Shown piece by piece: positions 8,902-18,418 of a stretch of 64,000 nt of DNA. Source of the DNA: Elymus sibiricus (Eukaryota; Streptophyta; Magnoliopsida; Poales; Poaceae); NCBI GenBank assembly GCA_039707655.1, contig CM077675.1, positions 420,069,162-420,133,161 on the forward strand, read 5' to 3'. Position numbers and translations under genes: made by a program. Each line of letters opens with the position of its first letter. Position 1 is the first letter of the stretch. The notes under the pieces were generated by a model. It ran no database searches. It was given only the letters and a program-made list of their open reading frames with translations, and was not told the DNA's origin.

Positions 8902-11900
8902 TCCCCCCGCAGTCTCAGCGTCAGGAGTAACGATGTTGAGACTGGAGCGTATGTCGGTGAAAGATGCAGTCAGAAGTCCTTTGGTGAAAATGTCAGCAAA
9001 TTGAGCACTGGTAGGTACATGAAGAACGCGAACCTTGCCAAGAGCCACCTTCTCTCGAACGAAGTGTATGTCAATCTCAATATGCTTGGTGCGACGATGC
9101 TGAACTGGATTGGAAGCCATGTATACTGCGGAGATGTTATCACAATAAACGATGGTGGCACGATCCAGTGGGCGATGAAGTTCCACGAGAAGCTGACGCA
9201 GCCACACCGCTTCAGCCACAGCATGAGCAACCGACCTATACTCAGCCTCAGCAGAAGACCTGGAAACTGTTGCCTGCCTTTTAGAACACCAAGAAACAAG
9301 ATTATCACCCAAATAAACACAAAATCCGGATGTGGACCGTCGAGTATCTGGACAACCTGCCCAGTCTGCATCAGAATAAACTGTCAAGCTTGTCGGGGAA
9401 GAAGAATTAATGAGAAGACCATGATCAAGAGTTCCTTTTAAATAGCGAAGAATGCGGTGGACGTGAGCAAGGTGAGGAGCACGAGGATCATGCATAAAAA
9501 GACAGGCTTGCTGAACGGAGTAGGAAATGTCGGGCCTAGTGAGAGTGGCATATTGGAGAGCACCAGTGATGCTACGATACAAAGTGGGATCAGAAACTGG
9601 ATCACCATCAGCCGACAACTTAGCACCAACGTCGGCCGGTGTACGAGTGGGTTGACAATCAGACATACCAGCACGAGAAAGCAAGTCTAAAAGATAGGAT
9701 CGTTGAGAGAGAAAAAGAGAAGATTTTGTACGAGAAACGGTAACGCCAAGAAAATGATGAAGAGGACCAAGATCAGTCATGGAAAATTCATGATTAAGAG
9801 AAGAGATTATATGTTGAAGAAAAGAGTCAGAGCTAGCCGTGAGAACGATATCATCAACATAAAGCAAGAGATAGGCAATGTGGGAAGAGGAGCGAAAAAT
9901 AAATAAGGAAGAATCAGATTTGGAGGGAATGAAGCCTACTGTTTGAATAAAGGTAGCAAAACGTTGAAACCATGCACGAGGAGCTTGTTTAAGACCATAA
10001 AGAGATTTGTGAAGAAGGCAAACAGAATTGGGAGAAGAGGGATCCTCAAAACCAGATGGTTGCTGACAATAAACAGTTTCATTAAGAGTGCCGTGAAGAA
10101 AATCATTTTTAACGTCTAGCTGATGAATGGGCCAAGAGGAGGAAACAACAAGACTAAGAACAACTCGAATAGTACTGGGTTTAACAACAGGAGAAAAAGT
10201 TTCATCAAAATCAATGCCCTGTTGCTGAGAGAAACCACGACACACCCATCTGGCTTTGTAACGAGCAAGAGTGCCATCAGAATGAAATTTATGACGAAAA
10301 ACCCATTTTCCAGAAACAACATTAACGCCAGGAGGTGTGGGAACAAGAGTCCATGTATTATTTTGCTGAAGAGCGTTAAATTCATCGCGCATAGCTGAGA
10401 GCCAAAGAGGATCAATAAGAGCTCGTTTGTAAGAAGAGGGAATAGGAGAAAGGGCCGAGGTTGCCGGGGTGGCCGTGCTGGGCGAAGCCGTGGTTGCCGG
10501 AGTTGCCGGACTGGACGGACTTGCCGGGGTTGGGGTGGCTGTGAGGTTGAGGCGTTTGGTGGGTAGAAGAAATCCGCGTTTGCCGCGGGTGCACATGACG
10601 TGATCATTAGTGGGTGGTGGAATGGGGACGGCGTTGGGTGGCAGTGGTGATGGGGAGGTTGGCGGTGCCGAGGTTGCCGGAGTTGCCGGACTTGTCTGGC
10701 GTGCCGGGCTTGCCGGGACCGGGTTTGCCGGGTCTGCTGGTGGCGTGGGTGGCAGACTTGCCGGAGGTGCCGGACTTGCCGGGACCGTGCTTGCCGGGAC
10801 CGTGCTTTCCGGGTCTGCTGGTGGCGTGGTTTCCTGGCTTGCCGGGTCCGGGCTTGCCGAGCCTGTCGGTGCTGTGATTGGCGAGCTTGCCGGACTTGCC
10901 GGGTTTGGGCTTGCCGGTCGGGCCGGTGCCAGGCTTGCCGGGCTGCCCAGGCTTGCCGGCCTTGCCGCGGGAGAGGGAGTGGTGGTAGGGATTGATGCGG
11001 TGTGAGTGACAGAAAAAGGAAACGTGTTTTCATCAAATGTGACGTGGCGAGAGACAAGCACGCGACCAGAAGATGGATCAAAACAACGATATCCTTTGTG
11101 ATCATCATAAAGACCAAGATGAATGCAAGGAAGTGAACGGGGTTCGAGTTTGTTGGGGGCGGTAGAGGCAGTGTTCGGGAAACAAAGACAGCCAAAAACA
11201 CGGAAAAAAGAATAATCGGGATGAGAGAGAAAAAGAGATTGAAAAGGCGAATAAAGAGGACAAGTCTTAGTGGGACGAATATTTAGAAGTAGAGTGGCAG
11301 TGCGGAGGGCTTCGGCCCAAAAACGAGAGGGTAGAGAAGCTTGTAGGAGCAAGGTGCGAAGAATATCATTAATGGAGCGAAGAGAACGTTCAGCTTTACC
11401 GTTTTGAGGGGAGGTATAAGGACAAGAAAAACGAAGAAGAATGCCTTGAGAGAGAAAGAAGGTGCGGTTTTGAGTGTTGTCAAATTCTCGACCATTGTCA
11501 CATTGAATAAATCTAAGGGGCAAGCCAAAGTGTGTAAAAACATATTGTCGAAAATTGAGAAAGATGGCATGTGCTTCAGATTTAGCACGGAGAGGAAAAG
11601 TCCAAATATAATGAGAATAGTCATCCAAAATCACAAGATAATATTTGTAACTAGAGACACTAGGAACGGGAGAAGTCCATAAATCACAGTGAATTAACTC
11701 AAAAGGAAAAGTGGTAATGGTAGTAGAGGTTCCAAAAGGTAATCTAACATGTTTGCCGCATTGACAGGCAGTACAAAGAGAGGGATTATGAGGAACACTA
11801 GAACTAGGGATACAAAAGTCTTGCAGCAAGGATGACAAGGTTGATTTATTGGGGTGTCCTAGACGACGATGCCACAAGTCCACGGAAGCAAGCATGGCGC

Positions 11901-13692
11901 GGGGAGTGGACGTAGGTGTGCCATGAAGCGGATAAAGATCGCCCGTGCTATTGTACCGAGCGAGTACCTCCCCCGTTGCCAGATCCTTCACAGACAAACC
12001 AAAAGGGTCAAAAGCTAAAATTACTCGATTGTCAACACAAAATTGGCGAACAGAAATAAGGTTTTTGATGAGGGAAGGAGAAACAAGAATATTGCGAAGA
12101 AGAAAATTGCCGAAAGAGGAAGGGATGTAAGAGTGACCGGTGCCGGAAACAGGTATGGTGGAACCATCACCAATGGTGATCGTAGAAAAAAGAGAAGAAG
12201 AGCAAGCTGACAGCAAATTCATATTTGAAGACATATGCGAGGATGCACCAGAGTCGAAAATCCAATCCGTACCTTCGTTATTGAGTGTAAAGTTGTTCAT
12301 GGCGTTGAGGAAGGCGGCTTGATCCCAGGCCGGCTGCTGGGGAGGAGCAGAGGGGCCAGGAGCGTGCATGGGAGCGTAGGGCAGGGTCGGCGACTGGTAG
12401 TATGCCGTCGGGGCCGGCAAGCCCGGCAAGGTGCCGTAAGAGGCCGGCAAGCCCGGCAAAGTGCCGTAAGAAGCCGGCAAGGTATAGTAGGGTGGCGGTA
12501 GTCCTGGCGCGCTGGGAAGTGGCGTAGGAGTGGCGGTGTAGACATGCGCCGGCGGCTTGGGCCCAAGGAGTCCAGGAGAGCCGGTTGTCGGGCGGAGGCC
12601 AGGGCTCCACGTGCCCGTGTAAGCAGGCGGGGCACCGTACGGCGAAGGAGCCGACCAGGGCATCGGCCAAGCTTGAACAAGCCCAGTCCAGGGATCGTGC
12701 GGAGGCTGCCACGTAGAGGGGCCCAGAGGCGATGGAGAGGCCGATGGCGGAGCGTGAGCAGTGCCGGCAGATCGAGATGCAGGGGGCCGGTAGATCGGAT
12801 TCTTGCCCCGGTAGTTCGGGCTCGTGCGCCAGCCTGGAGGCGGTGGAGTAGCTACTGCCGCCGCGGTAGGAGGGGAGGGTGCGGCAGATTGGTGCGGCAC
12901 GCCAGGCGCGGCCCCGGCAAGCCTGGCCGCGGAAGAATCGGCAGCGTGAAACACCTGTGACTGCCGTTGCGCCTTGCGAGCTTGATTCTTCTCTTCTTGC
13001 TGGAGGAGGGAGCGAACCTCCTTGAAGGTGGGGTAGGGCTTGAGCATGGGGATGAAGGACTGCTGCTTCTCGAACTGCTCGCCGAGGCCGACGAGGAGAG
13101 CGTTGATGAGGGCGCGATCGTCGACGTGATCGCCGAGTTCACGAAGTTCGTCGCCGATCGCCTTGATTCGCTGGCAGAAAACGGTGACCGGGGCGTCTCC
13201 TTGGACGATCGTACGGAGCTCGGTGTTGAGGGCGTTGATGCGCGCGTCGGAGTTGTCCTGGAACAGCTGCTGAAGGGACGCCCAAAGCTCGGCGGCGGTG
13301 GCGTCATCGGAGGAGACCAGATTGAAGAGCTCCGTGGAGATGCGTGTGTAAATCCACTGGATGATGGTGAGATCATCTTTCACCCAGCGAGGACCGGCGT
13401 GCTGCGGAGGGTAGGATGGATCTATGTGGTGGCGGAGGCCGCAGCGGCCGAGATGGATGGTGAAGAGGTGGCGCCAATGGTAGTAGTTGTGGGCGCCAAG
13501 ATCTAACGAGATCGGGATGAAGGGGGAGACGTCGGCAATGGTGTCGGCGAGGGAGATAATTGGGAATTGAGGGGGAGGTATTTGGGTAGTTGTGGAGGAG
13601 GAAGAAGAAGTGGGGGCGCCGGCGACGCGGAACTCGGCCATGGAGAAGAGGGGCCGAGTCGGCCGGGGCGGCGGCACGGGTGTCGGTGCCAT
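8896..13692 (-). CDS. Copia gag-pol polyprotein, 1,598 residues, uninterrupted
   Basis: Order: a UBN2-type gag in roughly the first 250 residues, a Pro/Ala/Gly-rich stretch, then protease (IFDSGASSHM). Next come gag-pre-integrase (DLWHRRLGHPNKS) and integrase with three acidic residues visible in HCDLWTSPVP, QCDNGREFDN and SPQNGKAERS. A long Ala/Ser/Pro-rich linker leads to reverse transcriptase (KWVFRHKF, LDVKNDFLHG, LLYVDDIVL) and RNase H (VYSDADWAGCPD, SSAEAEYRS, TKHIEIDIHF). The gene makes the capsid and the enzymes for copying and integration. All catalytic motifs I know are present. The reverse transcriptase motif normally ending NAFLHG reads NDFLHG. The last residues GGY are encoded by the polypurine tract and LTR edge. 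No frameshift or stop is seen, so it may still be active. Confidence 0.95.
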   Translation of the reverse strand: MAPTPVPPPRPTRPLFSMAEFRVAGAPTSSSSSTTTQIPPPQFPIISLADTIADVSPFIPISLDLGAHNYYHWRHLFTIHLGRCGLRHHIDPSYPPQHAGPRWVKDDLTIIQWIYTRISTELFNLVSSDDATAAELWASLQQLFQDNSDARINALNTELRTIVQGDAPVTVFCQRIKAIGDELRELGDHVDDRALINALLVGLGEQFEKQQSFIPMLKPYPTFKEVRSLLQQEEKNQARKAQRQSQVFHAADSSAARLAGAAPGVPHQSAAPSPPTAAAVATPPPPGWRTSPNYRGKNPIYRPPASRSAGTAHAPPSASPSPLGPSTWQPPHDPWTGLVQAWPMPWSAPSPYGAPPAYTGTWSPGLRPTTGSPGLLGPKPPAHVYTATPTPLPSAPGLPPPYYTLPASYGTLPGLPASYGTLPGLPAPTAYYQSPTLPYAPMHAPGPSAPPQQPAWDQAAFLNAMNNFTLNNEGTDWIFDSGASSHMSSNMNLLSACSSSLFSTITIGDGSTIPVSGTGHSYIPSSFGNFLLRNILVSPSLIKNLISVRQFCVDNRVILAFDPFGLSVKDLATGEVLARYNSTGDLYPLHGTPTSTPRAMLASVDLWHRRLGHPNKSTLSSLLQDFCIPSSSVPHNPSLCTACQCGKHVRLPFGTSTTITTFPFELIHCDLWTSPVPSVSSYKYYLVILDDYSHYIWTFPLRAKSEAHAIFLNFRQYVFTHFGLPLRFIQCDNGREFDNTQNRTFFLSQGILLRFSCPYTSPQNGKAERSLRSINDILRTLLLQASLPSRFWAEALRTATLLLNIRPTKTCPLYSPFQSLFLSHPDYSFFRVFGCLCFPNTASTAPNKLEPRSLPCIHLGLYDDHKGYRCFDPSSGRVLVSRHVTFDENTFPFSVTHTASIPTTTPSPAARPASLGSPASLAPARPASPNPASPASSPITAPTGSASPDPASQETTPPADPESTVPASTVPASPAPPASLPPTPPADPANPVPASPARQTSPATPATSAPPTSPSPLPPNAVPIPPPTNDHVMCTRGKRGFLLPTKRLNLTATPTPASPSSPATPATTASPSTATPATSALSPIPSSYKRALIDPLWLSAMRDEFNALQQNNTWTLVPTPPGVNVVSGKWVFRHKFHSDGTLARYKARWVCRGFSQQQGIDFDETFSPVVKPSTIRVVLSLVVSSSWPIHQLDVKNDFLHGTLNETVYCQQPSGFEDPSSPNSVCLLHKSLYGLKQAPRAWFQRFATFIQTVGFIPSKSDSSLFIFRSSSHIAYLLLYVDDIVLTASSDSFLQHIISSLNHEFSMTDLGPLHHFLGVTVSRTKSSLFLSQRSYLLDLLSRAGMSDCQPTRTPADVGAKLSADGDPVSDPTLYRSITGALQYATLTRPDISYSVQQACLFMHDPRAPHLAHVHRILRYLKGTLDHGLLINSSSPTSLTVYSDADWAGCPDTRRSTSGFCVYLGDNLVSWCSKRQATVSRSSAEAEYRSVAHAVAEAVWLRQLLVELHRPLDRATIVYCDNISAVYMASNPVQHRRTKHIEIDIHFVREKVALGKVRVLHVPTSAQFADIFTKGLLTASFTDIRSSLNIVTPDAETAGGY

Positions 13693-13711
13693 GCCAGGTG
13701 CGGAAAACCTA

Positions 13712-13725
13712 GGCGTCTGATACCA
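13712..13725 (-). other. Copia primer-binding site
   Basis: The minus strand reads TGGTATCAGACGCC immediately next to the 5' LTR. It matches the TGGTATCAGAGC-type site pairing with initiator methionine tRNA, except near its end. Confidence 0.8.
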
Positions 13726-13876
13726 TGATAATTTGGAGAATAATAACTTGTATTGATTGGGACCTCAAAAGGCTATTTATATAGATTACAAGACTTGGGC
13801 TCCAAGACTAATAGAGATAGATTATAATTTCAAACCTTGCCGGATATGGTAACATAACCGACCTATACTCTTAATA
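13726..13876 (-). repeat. 5' LTR of the copia element, with TATA box
   Basis: 151 bp. The minus strand contains TATATAAAT (plus-strand 13775-13783), the likely core promoter; the 3' LTR has TATATAAAC at the matching place. It ends ATCA next to the primer-binding site. Confidence 0.92.
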
Positions 13877-13881
13877 CACCA

Positions 13882-14611
13882 CGCCCCACTTCCTCTCCTC
13901 ATGGCCGGCACCGCCCCCGCGCCCTCTACCTCACGGCAGGCGCCGCCCCGTCACCTTTCTCTCCAGCGCAACCCAGTGGGCTCTCCCACCCGACCCATCC
14001 ATCTTCCTCCACCTCTTCTACCTCCTAGTGTCAACGAGATCTGCAACCCTGCATCCCGTGCGTGCCGCCGCACACCTGATCCGGTGATTCCCGTGACACG
14101 GCCCCTCCCCTATCCTGCCCCGACGAGCTCTGCCCCCTCCACTAGTGCGCGGGCGAGCTGCCCCCCTGCTCACTAGGCCGCCCCACTCCCTACCCCTCCG
14201 CCACTGTCCGAAGCAACCCGATGCGTGGGGCGGCGCGGGACGGGATGCCAGAGAAGCGTGCGGAGGCTCACGGAAGAGAACGACCAGCCGCATGGAGGCT
14301 ACGTACGAGGAACGCAAGAACGTCCTCGACGAAGAAGAACCGGCACGCGTCGACGGCGTCGCGTGCCACCAGCACGCCGTCGGAGCCAGCGTCCCGTGGC
14401 TCTCGTGCGTCCTAGATCGGAGATCGCGAGGAAGACAAGAAGGGGACGAGCTGTCCGTGGAGTGAGAAAGAGAAGCTCGTCTCTCACCACAGACCGGAGC
14501 AGAGCATCACGGGGATGAGCACCTCCGGCAGTCCTCCTGTGCGTGTGCTGGGTATACTGGCTGAGATCCTGACATGTGGACCCTCTTTTAACTTAATAGT
14601 CAACATCATTT
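13882..14611. other. GC-rich interior of the MULE, possible captured gene sequence
   Basis: Unlike the AT-rich TIRs, this stretch is strongly GC-rich with Pro/Arg-rich frames on both strands, as in grass first exons and 5' leaders. That composition is typical of Pack-MULE cargo. The longest frames are about 90-106 codons, overlap each other and show no domain I recognise. Host origin is inferred from composition only. Confidence 0.45.
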
Positions 14612-14806
14612 GTGTTGACCATAGTGCCAGGTGGACCTGGCCAGTGGGGCCGGCATGTTAGAAATCAGATTAAATCACCACAGATCAGTCATCAGTGTTT
14701 ATTGAAAAAATTAGTAAGGAAACTGGTAGAATTTTGGGATGCTCAAGGAATGTGGTACCAAATCTGAGATTGAACTTACAATGTGACGGTTTTTGCCAAT
14801 TCATTC
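14612..14806 (-). repeat. MULE right terminal inverted repeat
   Basis: Inverted partner of 8516-8710, ending GCCAATTCATTC at the element edge. Confidence 0.88.
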
Positions 14807-14815
14807 TTATTATGG

Positions 14816-15806
14816 TGATTGATCCAATATGACGACTCTGCTAGAGTTGCACTATGTTTGGTCCCCGTATAAGAAATGGGAATTAGATGGCCATGGAAAA
14901 GAAGCTAGAGAGCCCAAAAGCACACGAGAAGGAAGTGGAGGCCGGAATGTGATTCCATAACACCAGAGTATGCCGGCCATAATAACCACTTCTTTTCCAG
15001 GTCAAGCACTCCCGTTTGAAGCCATTCGTACTTTCGCAGCACACGCTTGGGCTGCATAACCTCATGCGTTGGTCTTGGCACAACAGTCAGGTCCCTTTCC
15101 TGCCTTGATCAAAATGAGAACCCAACCGACTCCGGTGCCGCCACTTGTGTCATGTCGTGATCATAGGCCATTTCACGTCTCGTTCGGTCCGTCCATGGAT
15201 TCCACGAAAGATTATGATAGCCTTTAATTAAACCTCAATTTCGCAGTCAACGTCATTGTGCAAACCTAGGAAAACAGCGTGCGCCGTGCTTGTCATGAGC
15301 CGTGGACGGAATTGAGCTGTGTGCAGAAGGATTATTAGCTGTAAGTTGACACGCTGCTTTTCTCATGGTCCCGGCCGGCTGGTTGGCTGAAAGGATGAGA
15401 AATACGGGAGAGACCACAAATCCACAGGCACAGAAAGAGAAGTGGTGTTGAGTGTTGACAGGTATACGATGCCTCAAAGTGCCTGCCACGCACCGTTGCT
15501 TTTGTTGGTCGACATATTAATCGAGTCACTCATGTCATTGGCATCGCCTCGGATTGCATTCGGTGGCGCGAATGCGCCGTCTCTTTCTTCCGCAAAATCA
15601 GCTGTCAACTCTGGACTTATCTCCTGCCTTGCTTTCCCAACCAACTTAACCGGAGAGAGGATAATGAAATGGATACTAAAGTGGGATTTGTATAAGATAT
15701 ATAAGCGCATATGCACCATTTAGCAGAGATCCGAAGTTCCTTTTTCTAAACACATTTCATTCTGAAACGCCAATTCCAATTAATAATATGACAAGAGAAG
15801 GGAAAC
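14816..15806. other. Intergenic segment, nothing recognised
   Basis: Mixed-composition DNA without convincing exons or terminal repeats. Its open frames are below 100 codons and overlap on both strands. It may be low-copy host DNA between transposons. Confidence 0.5.
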
Positions 15807-15809
15807 TAA

Positions 15810-15947
15810 AGAGCTGTTCGGCAATCCTCCAACTTCGTGAAATCTCACGATCTGCGGAGTACCTCTTTCCCCGCTCCGTGATTTTTAACTGCTGCTCCAC
15901 CCGCTCCGGGAGTGGATTTGTGGAGCGGAGGGCCTCCGAACAGGCCT
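15810..15947. mobile_element. Tourist-like (PIF/Harbinger) MITE, 138 bp
   Basis: Ends are AGAGCTGTTCGGC on the left and, inverted, AGGCCTGTTCGGAGG on the right. TAA target duplications lie at 15807-15809 and 15948-15950. Short length, a TAA duplication and a GGCCTGTTCGG-type end fit a degraded Tourist MITE. Confidence 0.7.
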
Positions 15948-15977
15948 TAAACAGAGATAACAGGAGTGGCACTCGAG

Positions 15978-16190
15978 CAGTGGCGGAGCTATGTGTATAG
16001 CTGAGGGGGCTGTGCCCCCCCCCCCCCCCCCCCCCCCCAGCCCAACACAAATCCCTGAAGATTTTTTTTTTAGGGAGGCATAATTTGAACAAAGTATTCT
16101 CATTAGCCCCCCCCCCCCCCCCCCCCCCCCCCCAAACATGTATGCTTTGCTGTTAGCCCCCCCTGACATCACAATCAAGCTCCGCCACTG
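15978..16190. mobile_element. hAT-type MITE, 213 bp, with two long poly-C runs
   Basis: Inverted ends begin CAGTGGCGGAGCT on both sides. The 8-bp target duplication CACTCGAG is exact at 15970-15977 and 16191-16198, the hAT hallmark. Inside are runs of 24 C (16015-16038) and 27 C (16107-16133). There is no coding capacity. Confidence 0.9.
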
Positions 16191-16198
16191 CACTCGAG

Positions 16199-16628
16199 GG
16201 GAGGTTTGCAAAGATAACAATTAACAGATAACCGGTGCCTTTATTTAATAAAATGGCTGCATGCATCATTTTAATGCAGATACCGGGTACATTTCTTCTT
16301 TTTCAGAAAAAAAGATAACCGGTGCCTGACAGATCGACCCTGTCCATATTTCCTTTCCTTTGCTTAGCGGTGCCAAATTCATCTGAAAGACACTTATCCT
16401 GTGCATATTCTGCCCATCCCCTTACCTAATGCGTACCTAGATTTGATGCAACAAAGGGATGAATTCTCGTGCCTTATGGACCAACCCAAACCACGCGGCT
16501 GGCTGCGACAGGCAGCATGCAGCACGGCCAAACCAAATTATTCTTGTCTCACCCTTTCTGCACAAAGCTACAAGCAAGCCTTTGTCTCCAATTACTTAGA
16601 TTGCATCTCTAGAAAAAAACTTGTTAGG
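16199..16628. other. Segment between two hAT elements, nothing recognised
   Basis: No gene or terminal repeat seen. The phrase AGATAACCGGTGCCT is present at about 16,227 and, as GATAACCGGTGCCTG, at about 16,313, suggesting a small local duplication. Confidence 0.5.
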
Positions 16629-16636
16629 TCGTGTTG

Positions 16637-17475
16637 CAGTGGCGGATCCAGGAATTCAACATTGGGTGTTCAAAATTTTTTTTTTGCACCCTAACAGAAA
16701 AGCCCATTGGTTCGCGGCAATAGAAATAAGAAATACAAAATTGTTCTGTAACCTGTTTTTCACAAAAGTCATTGAAGAGAATGCTTTCTCAACACTAGCT
16801 GTTGCTACTGGTAGGATTAGAACAAATTTAAGAAGCTTCTAAACAATGTTATAAGTGATACTTTTGTTTGTCTCGACAAGCTTAGCATAGAGAAGCTTCT
16901 AAACAATGTTAACAATGGTGCCTCCAGCCATCTACGGCGCCGCCATCGGCATTCTGATTCACCGGGCGACTTTCACCGGTGGTTCGACCTGCTGCTTGAT
17001 GGGTTCCGACTTCCGACACGCGACAATGTGCACTTCAAGCCGGACGAGATCGGCCGGGCACCGGCCAGCCCCGGTGGCGTTGCAGTCGTGGATGGGTGGA
17101 CGTTGCGGCGCTTCTTCTGAACAAGAGCTTCGAGTTGTCATTGCTCCTTCAGGATGCGATGATGGCGGTAATTAACAGAAAGAGGAGCACGGCGATGGAT
17201 AGGATGGCACAAAACGGATAGGCGACAGTGGGAGTACGGAGGTCGCGCGCCGGAGCCGACTGAAACAGTGTAGCTTCACGTCGAGCCAAAGCAAATCAAG
17301 AAGGCCAAGTCAAGTAGTAATAATCGATGGATGTGCGCGAGTGTGGTGACATTGCTCGCTAGCGCTCGCAGATGCTTGATTTGTCATATATGCATATACA
17401 CCTTTATAAAATTATTTTGCAAAAATATTTGGGTGTACATTTGTACACCCATGCCCCATGGTGGATCCGCCCCTG
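16637..17475. mobile_element. Non-autonomous hAT element, 839 bp
   Basis: The left end is CAGTGGCGGATCC and the right end, inverted, CAGGGGCGGATCC. The 8-bp duplication TCGTGTTG is exact at 16629-16636 and 17476-17483. Both subterminal regions carry a GGGTGT(T/A)CA block. The element is too short for a transposase, and its GC-rich centre holds a coding-like frame (16950-17120). Confidence 0.9.
16950..17120 (+). pseudogene. Coding-like fragment inside the hAT element (captured exon candidate)
   Basis: A 56-residue frame without its own ATG runs to TGA at 17118. It reads like folded-protein sequence (FHRWFDLLLDGFRLP, DNVHFKPDEIGRAP, VAVVDGWTLRRFF) with balanced hydrophobic and charged residues, and it is much more GC-rich than the element ends. 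I do not recognise the family. It is probably host sequence picked up by the element; no function is claimed. Confidence 0.45.
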
Positions 17476-17483
17476 TCGTGTTG

Positions 17484-18418
17484 TCCATATATTCAGGTAT
17501 TGCTGGCTACTATGAAAGTCCCACGTGATGGTGGCTATTATGAAAGTAAATGGGCCAGGTTGTGTACTTGTTATGGTCAGACAAAGTAGGTCCAGGTCCT
17601 ATGCATTGCATGCCTAAAAACAAGGTCTTGTACATTGCATGGCAATACCATGCAATTTTATTGAATGTCGAGTTAGGTTCTCTGGATACGACCACTTGAT
17701 CAGAATGCAGTGTATGTGCCATAAATTAAAGCTTATATAAATGCGGGTTCCTCAAACTGTTAATTGTCCGAAGAAAATGATATGATGCTCTCAATGAGTT
17801 GATATGATGTCCCCTTGTGTTACAAACGGTCCGTTTGTTCTGTTATTATGATGGGGAAACACATGGATGATTGGATCGTACAAGACTGCAAAGTCTCCAA
17901 AAAATGGTTGGAATAGTACCTCTCAGTTCTTGCATTAATTTAGGCTTTCTATCACGAAAATGATTGAACGGTTATCTAGTAAGGTGATTGAGAACCAAAG
18001 ACTAGCAAATGGTTTAAGCTATAATTGTTGGCGTAGATGGAAAGAAAAATGTAAGTCATGTTTAATTCATAGCCGAATTTTGCTACATTATTTTTCCTAC
18101 TGGAGCAAGCCACAAAAAACGCGATAATTTTTTTTGGTCCTCTCCATAAAAGATGCCACATGATGCTTTGCAAAATTTGACACTCTGGCTAAAGCCAAAC
18201 GAAGATGAGTACGTCTTTTGTCTTTTCCATAAGTGTAGGGTTTTGCTCATAATCTATCGTGTTCTGAACTATGTTTATCTTGGAAACTTTCAATCACAAG
18301 AGCATATAATCCCCACTATTCCATTCACTGTTATTATTAGGGAGGTCAAATTTTCTTTTGACATGATTGAGGGAGATCATTCCATTCACCGTTGATTCTC
18401 GCAAGATCCGTGTCGGCC
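17484..18418. other. AT-rich intergenic segment, nothing recognised
   Basis: No exon pattern, terminal repeat or long frame. GGCTA(C/T)TATGAAAG occurs twice, near 17,505 and 17,533. Confidence 0.5.

Larger units (their letters stand above)
8752..13876 (-). mobile_element. Ty1-copia LTR retrotransposon, structurally complete
   Basis: LTRs of 150 and 151 bp (8752-8901 and 13726-13876) flank an uninterrupted gag-pol frame. The 5-bp target duplication CACCA is exact at 8747-8751 and 13877-13881. On the minus strand a primer-binding site (TGGTATCAGACGCC) directly follows the 5' LTR, and a polypurine tract (GCGGGGGGA, 8902-8910) precedes the 3' LTR. The termini are TA...CA in element orientation rather than TG...CA. 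By eye the LTRs differ by about six substitutions and one indel, roughly 4%. The element sits just inside the left TIR of the MULE and is therefore younger than it. Short LTRs and length are compatible with an Ale/Retrofit-like lineage, but that is a guess. Confidence 0.95.
8516..14806. mobile_element. Mutator-like element (MULE) with long TIRs, split by a copia insertion
   Basis: Inverted repeats of about 195 bp lie at 8516-8710 and 14612-14806. Both outer ends begin GA(C/A)TGAATT, and they share TTAGTAAGGAAACTGGTAGA and AACATG blocks. They are flanked by 9-bp target duplications TTATTACGG (8507-8515) and TTATTATGG (14807-14815), which differ by one C/T. Long TIRs with a 9-bp duplication are diagnostic of MULEs. 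Removing the copia element and its 5-bp duplication leaves about 1.16 kb. That is too short to encode MURA transposase, so the element is non-autonomous. Its GC-rich middle (13882-14600) may be captured host sequence. Confidence 0.9.

Noticed and set aside
10116..11201. 361-codon minus-strand frame rich in Arg/Gln
   Set aside because: Shadow of the copia polyprotein linker in a second minus-strand frame, caused by its repetitive codons.
16015..16133. Poly-C runs as assembly gaps
   Set aside because: They lie inside a MITE with perfect target duplications and do not use N, so they are real or length-inaccurate sequence rather than gap filler.
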